Position numbers and translations under genes: made by a program. DNA of 7,612 nt from JANWHF01 sp036276235 (GTDB lineage Bacteria; Planctomycetota; Phycisphaerae; Tepidisphaerales; Tepidisphaeraceae), in NCBI GenBank assembly GCA_036276235.1, contig DATBDZ010000106.1, forward strand, positions 1 to 7,612. Direction: 5' to 3'. A model generated the notes under the pieces. That model did not search any database. It saw only the letters and a list, made by a program, of their open reading frames with translations, and had not been told where the DNA came from. Positions 4,907 to 7,612 of this stretch are shown here, one piece after another. The stretch's first letter is position 1, and each line of letters opens with the position of its first letter.

Positions 4907-6937
4907 TCACTTCCCCTCCTTGACGTTAATTGGCCGCTGCCCCAGCCACCAGAATGGCGGGCGACCGGTTGTGGAAGCCTCGGCACTGGGTGCCATGCGG
5001 AGTTTGGTCGCAGTCCAGAACCAGCCGAAAAGCACCAGCGTTACAACCGTTGCAAAAATCGGCGCATACCACGGATTGAAAATGCCGCCGAACATCAGCG
5101 TCGCCGCGATCGAGCAGGCCAGCAGGAACGGCCAGATCGATTCGCCCGCCAGGTCGTAGCGATGATCGGGCGCGGCATCCAGCGTCGTGGTCACCAACAC
5201 CTGGCGCTTCTGGCGGCTCAGGCCCGTGATAACCGGCGACTCCTTTGGGTTTTCCCACAGCGGTTCGCGGCCCTGGCAGGTCGGTGGATACAAGTAGTTG
5301 TAATTCGGCGGCGGGGAGGTGGTGGACCATTCAAACGTTCCCGCTTGCCACGGATTGTTCCCCGCCACCTTTCCGCGCCGACGGCTCATCAATGCATTGA
5401 GGATGAAGACCAGCACCGCCAGCCCCATCAAAAACGCGCCAATCGTGGCGATCATGTTGAGCTGCGACCAGCCGGCCTCGATCGGATAGGTATAGCGGCG
5501 CCGCGTCATGCCGCGCAGACCAAGATCGTGCATGGGCCAGAAGGTCATGTTGAAGCCGATGAAAAACAGCACCAGGTGCCACCATCCGGCGGCGGTGTTG
5601 AGCATGCGGCCGGTCCATTTCGGATACCAGAAGTAGCACGCGCCAAAGAGGGGAAAAACGGCGCCGCCGATCAATACATAATGCAGATGCGCGACAACGA
5701 AGAACGTGTCAGTCACCTGAAGATCCAGCGATTGTGATGCGAGCATCACGCCGGTCAGCCCGCCGATCATGAAGACCACCACAAATCCAACGACCCACGC
5801 CAGCGGCAGTTCCATTCGCGGCTTTTTTCCCGACCAGAGCGTCGCCAGCCAGCAGAACATCTGCACGCCGTTGGGAATCACAATCATCAAGCTGGCGGCG
5901 GTAAACATCCCCTGCCCGATGCGCGGAAGCGGCGTGGCGAACATGTGATGCACCCACACGCCAAATCCGATGAACGCCGTCGCCAGCATCGAAAGGATGA
6001 GTGCCGTGTAACCAAACGCGCGGCGGCGCGAAAACGCGACGATTATATCCGACACAAAGCCCGTCGCGGGGATAAAGACGATGTACACCTCGGGATGCGC
6101 GAAGAACCAGAAAAGGTGCTGCCACAGCAGGGCATCGCCGCCCTCGGCGGGGTTGTAGAAATGGGTCTTCAGATGCGTGAGGCGATCCATCGACAGGACC
6201 GTGCTGCACAGCGTTACCGCCGGCATCGCGAAGATGATCATGAAGCTGGTGACCAACTGGGCCCAGACGAAAATCGGGATGCGATTGAGGCTCATCCCCG
6301 GCGAGCGCTGCTTGAGGACGGTCGTGATAATCTCGATGGCCGCGGCCATGCCGCTGATCTCGACGCACGTCACCATCTGCGACCAGAGATCCATCCGGTG
6401 TCCCGGCGCGTAGTTCGGCCCGGAGAGCGGCACATACGCGAACCACCCCATGTCCGGGCCCATATTGCACAGCAGCCCCGCAAACAGGCACAGCCCCGCG
6501 ATGGCGTAAAGGTAATAGCTGAAGTTCAGCAGCCGCGGGAATGAGACATTGCGCGTGCCGACCATCAGCGGGACCAGGTAAAGGCCAAAGCCCTCCATGA
6601 CGGGGACCGCGAACAGAAACATCATCGCGGTGCCGTGCGTGGTGAAGAACTGGTTGTAGACGTCGTTGGTTAAAAACGTGTTGCGCGGCACCGCCAGTTG
6701 CACCCGCATGTGCAGCGCGAGGATGCCGGCCAATGCGAAGAAGAAGAAGGCGGTCTTGATGTAGCGCAGGCCGATCTCCTTGTGATCGGTGCTGGTGAGC
6801 CAGCCAAGAAATCCGGGCGGGCGCTGCCATGTGCGTTGGAGCACCAGATGCTCGCTCATGTCTTCGGGCGGAACAGGGTCCGACACAGCGGCCATGCCGC
6901 GATCAAGCGAGGAAGGATTGAGTGTCGTCTGAGTCAT
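4907..6937 (-). CDS. ctaD: Cytochrome c oxidase subunit I, with altered proton-channel residues
   Basis: Catalytic heme-copper subunit, 676 residues from the ATG at 6937 (an in-frame TTG at 6955 is less likely); it reduces O2 to water. All metal ligands are present: low-spin heme His101 (TTHGTAMMF) and His419; CuB His281, His330 and His331; high-spin heme His417 (AHLHYV); and the cross-linked Tyr285. HPEVY keeps Glu283, as in A-type oxidases. Aligned by eye to E. coli bo3 and Paracoccus subunit I, the D-channel entrance Asp is Asn130 (GTRNVSFPR). The channel Asn residues are Leu119 and Leu137, the K-channel Lys is Gln359 (IPNGVQMF), and the nearby Thr is Asn356. The Mg-site His is Thr409 (VTDTFF). 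After the 12-helix core there is an extension with PPPNYNYLYPP and two more hydrophobic segments, then a polar tail. It follows the DUF336 gene by 55 bases and has no good Shine-Dalgarno sequence. Confidence 0.95.
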   Translation of the reverse strand: MTQTTLNPSSLDRGMAAVSDPVPPEDMSEHLVLQRTWQRPPGFLGWLTSTDHKEIGLRYIKTAFFFFALAGILALHMRVQLAVPRNTFLTNDVYNQFFTTHGTAMMFLFAVPVMEGFGLYLVPLMVGTRNVSFPRLLNFSYYLYAIAGLCLFAGLLCNMGPDMGWFAYVPLSGPNYAPGHRMDLWSQMVTCVEISGMAAAIEIITTVLKQRSPGMSLNRIPIFVWAQLVTSFMIIFAMPAVTLCSTVLSMDRLTHLKTHFYNPAEGGDALLWQHLFWFFAHPEVYIVFIPATGFVSDIIVAFSRRRAFGYTALILSMLATAFIGFGVWVHHMFATPLPRIGQGMFTAASLMIVIPNGVQMFCWLATLWSGKKPRMELPLAWVVGFVVVFMIGGLTGVMLASQSLDLQVTDTFFVVAHLHYVLIGGAVFPLFGACYFWYPKWTGRMLNTAAGWWHLVLFFIGFNMTFWPMHDLGLRGMTRRRYTYPIEAGWSQLNMIATIGAFLMGLAVLVFILNALMSRRRGKVAGNNPWQAGTFEWSTTSPPPNYNYLYPPTCQGREPLWENPKESPVITGLSRQKRQVLVTTTLDAAPDHRYDLAGESIWPFLLACSIAATLMFGGIFNPWYAPIFATVVTLVLFGWFWTATKLRMAPSAEASTTGRPPFWWLGQRPINVKEGK
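4915..4921 (-). promoter_or_regulatory. Ribosome binding site for ctaE
   Basis: AAGGAGG on the minus strand, within the last codons of ctaD. The distance to the ATG at 4903 is 11 bases, slightly long. It fixes the ctaE start and suggests reinitiation by ribosomes finishing ctaD. Confidence 0.6.
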
Positions 6938-6992
6938 TTGCAATATTCGTGGCAACGGTTTTCAACATTGAAAGCCGTGGCGCAGGAACTGA

Positions 6993-7388
6993 TTAAAACG
7001 CCTTGGCGCCGGCTTCGGCGACGGCCTGGTCCTGCTTGCCCACGCCGCCGCTCACACCGATCGCGCCGACCACTTCGCCGTTGCGTTTAAGCGGAATGCC
7101 GCCGGCGAAGATCATCACCTTCCCGTTGTTGGAGACGTCAATGCCGTAAAAGTCCTCACCCGGTTGCGAGAGCTTGCTTAGCGCCTTGGTTTCGATATCA
7201 AACGCGCGGCTCGTCCAGGCTTTCTTGATGGCGATGTCGATGCTGCCGAGCCAGGCGCCGTCCATGCGGATGAAAGCGACCAGATTTCCGCCGGTATCGA
7301 CGACGGCGATGTTCATCGGCTGCCCCTGGTTCTGGGCCTCCATGGCGGCGGCCATGATTACGCGTCGAGCCTCATCGAGCTTCAACAT
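6993..7388 (-). CDS. GlcG/HbpS-like (DUF336) protein inside the oxidase operon
   Basis: Complete 131-residue member of the Haem_degrading/DUF336 family (GlcG, HbpS). Its marks are MNIAVVDTGGNLVAFIRMDGA (about 25-45), SIDIAIKKAWTSRAF, GGIPLKRNGEVVGAIGVSGG and the C-terminal DQAVAEAGAKAF. Length is normal for the family and there is no signal peptide, so it should be cytoplasmic. Streptomyces HbpS binds heme; most other members have no proven role, and GlcG is named only from its place in the glycolate operon. Here it lies 12 bases after ctaC and 55 bases before ctaD, so it is co-transcribed with the catalytic subunits of a heme enzyme. A part in heme handling or protection is a reasonable inference, but nothing in the sequence proves heme binding. 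The start is secured by AAGGAG seven bases before the ATG. Confidence 0.88.
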   Translation of the reverse strand: MLKLDEARRVIMAAAMEAQNQGQPMNIAVVDTGGNLVAFIRMDGAWLGSIDIAIKKAWTSRAFDIETKALSKLSQPGEDFYGIDVSNNGKVMIFAGGIPLKRNGEVVGAIGVSGGVGKQDQAVAEAGAKAF

Positions 7389-7395
7389 TCTTCTT

Positions 7396-7401
7396 CTCCT
7401 T
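7396..7401 (-). promoter_or_regulatory. Ribosome binding site for the GlcG/HbpS-like gene
   Basis: AAGGAG on the minus strand, seven bases before the ATG at 7388 and touching the ctaC stop codon (7401-7403). Ideal spacing fixes the start and links translation of the two genes. Confidence 0.7.
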
Positions 7402-7612
7402 CACTTGAGCGACTCCATGTATTCCAGCAGCGCACGCAGGTCATCCGGGCTGAGATTGTTCTGCGGCATGCGGCAGCCGGGTTTGATCTTCTGCGGATCG
7501 ACAATCCACCCCGCCAAGTGCCCGGGCCGATTCGGAATGGCGCCGCCGGCCAAAATCGAGCGGCTGGCGACGTGGGTCAGATTCGGGCCGACCAATCCTC
7601 CCGCAGTAGTTC
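7401..7612 (-). CDS. ctaC: Cytochrome c oxidase subunit II, C-terminal cytochrome c domain (5' part outside window)
   Basis: Only the last 70 or so codons are in the window; the frame is open to the right edge (TTAGG before LVGPNLTHVASRS). The segment matches the end of the cytochrome c domain fused to subunit II in caa3-type oxidases. It has GPNLTHVASRS, an AIPNRPGHLAGWIVDPQKIKPG region, the distal Met ligand in CRMPQNNLS, and the final helix DDLRALLEYMESLK. The CxxCH motif and the CuA domain must lie further upstream. In caa3 enzymes this domain takes electrons from a cytochrome c or another donor and passes them to CuA. It is followed by the DUF336 gene after 12 bases. A free-standing class I cytochrome c is possible, but the wording of the motif and the position before ctaD favour ctaC. 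Confidence 0.85.
   Translation of the reverse strand, partial: TTAGGLVGPNLTHVASRSILAGGAIPNRPGHLAGWIVDPQKIKPGCRMPQNNLSPDDLRALLEYMESLK

Noticed and set aside
4886..5737. Long plus-strand open frame antisense to ctaD and ctaE
   Set aside because: Composition is charged and Arg/Gln/His-rich with no recognisable domain, and it lies wholly opposite well-supported genes.
5709..6830. Long minus-strand open frame in another frame within ctaD
   Set aside because: Its translation is Arg/His/Ala/Gly-rich low-complexity with no domain, while ctaD in the overlapping frame has every oxidase motif. It is a by-product of GC-rich codon use.

Overview
The window comes from a GC-rich, Gram-negative-type bacterium with aerobic respiration. 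The evidence is a caa3-type cytochrome c oxidase, a lipoprotein-anchored cytochrome c and an elaborate hybrid histidine kinase. The mix would suit Planctomycetota, Acidobacteriota or a proteobacterium; there is no phylogenetic marker, so this is an impression only.

The left third (1-2255, plus strand) is a phosphorelay module. The gene enters from outside the window with the end of a PAS domain, followed by a GAF domain, a HisKA/HATPase kinase core and a C-terminal receiver domain. A one-base frame change near position 612 splits this otherwise continuous protein into two reading frames. A separate small Hpt (histidine phosphotransfer) protein follows almost immediately. Together they would give His-Asp-His relay chemistry. 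The final response regulator is not in the window.

The right two thirds (2283-7612, minus strand, read right to left) is one tightly packed respiratory operon: the end of ctaC (subunit II with a fused cytochrome c domain), a GlcG/HbpS-like (DUF336) gene, ctaD (subunit I), ctaE (subunit III), a small unknown membrane protein, the assembly factor ctaG, and a cytochrome c lipoprotein. Most genes are 3-13 bases apart or overlap; the larger gaps are about 55 and 88 bases. The promoter must lie beyond the right edge. The two modules converge with only 27 bases between them.

The most notable points are in the oxidase. Subunit I keeps all heme and CuB ligands and the Glu/Tyr of the HPEVY motif. It has lost the D-channel entrance Asp (to Asn), two D-channel Asn (to Leu), the K-channel Lys (to Gln) and the Mg-site His (to Thr). 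It also has a C-terminal extension with extra membrane helices. A heme-binding-type GlcG gene sits between ctaC and ctaD, and a dedicated cytochrome c lipoprotein closes the operon.
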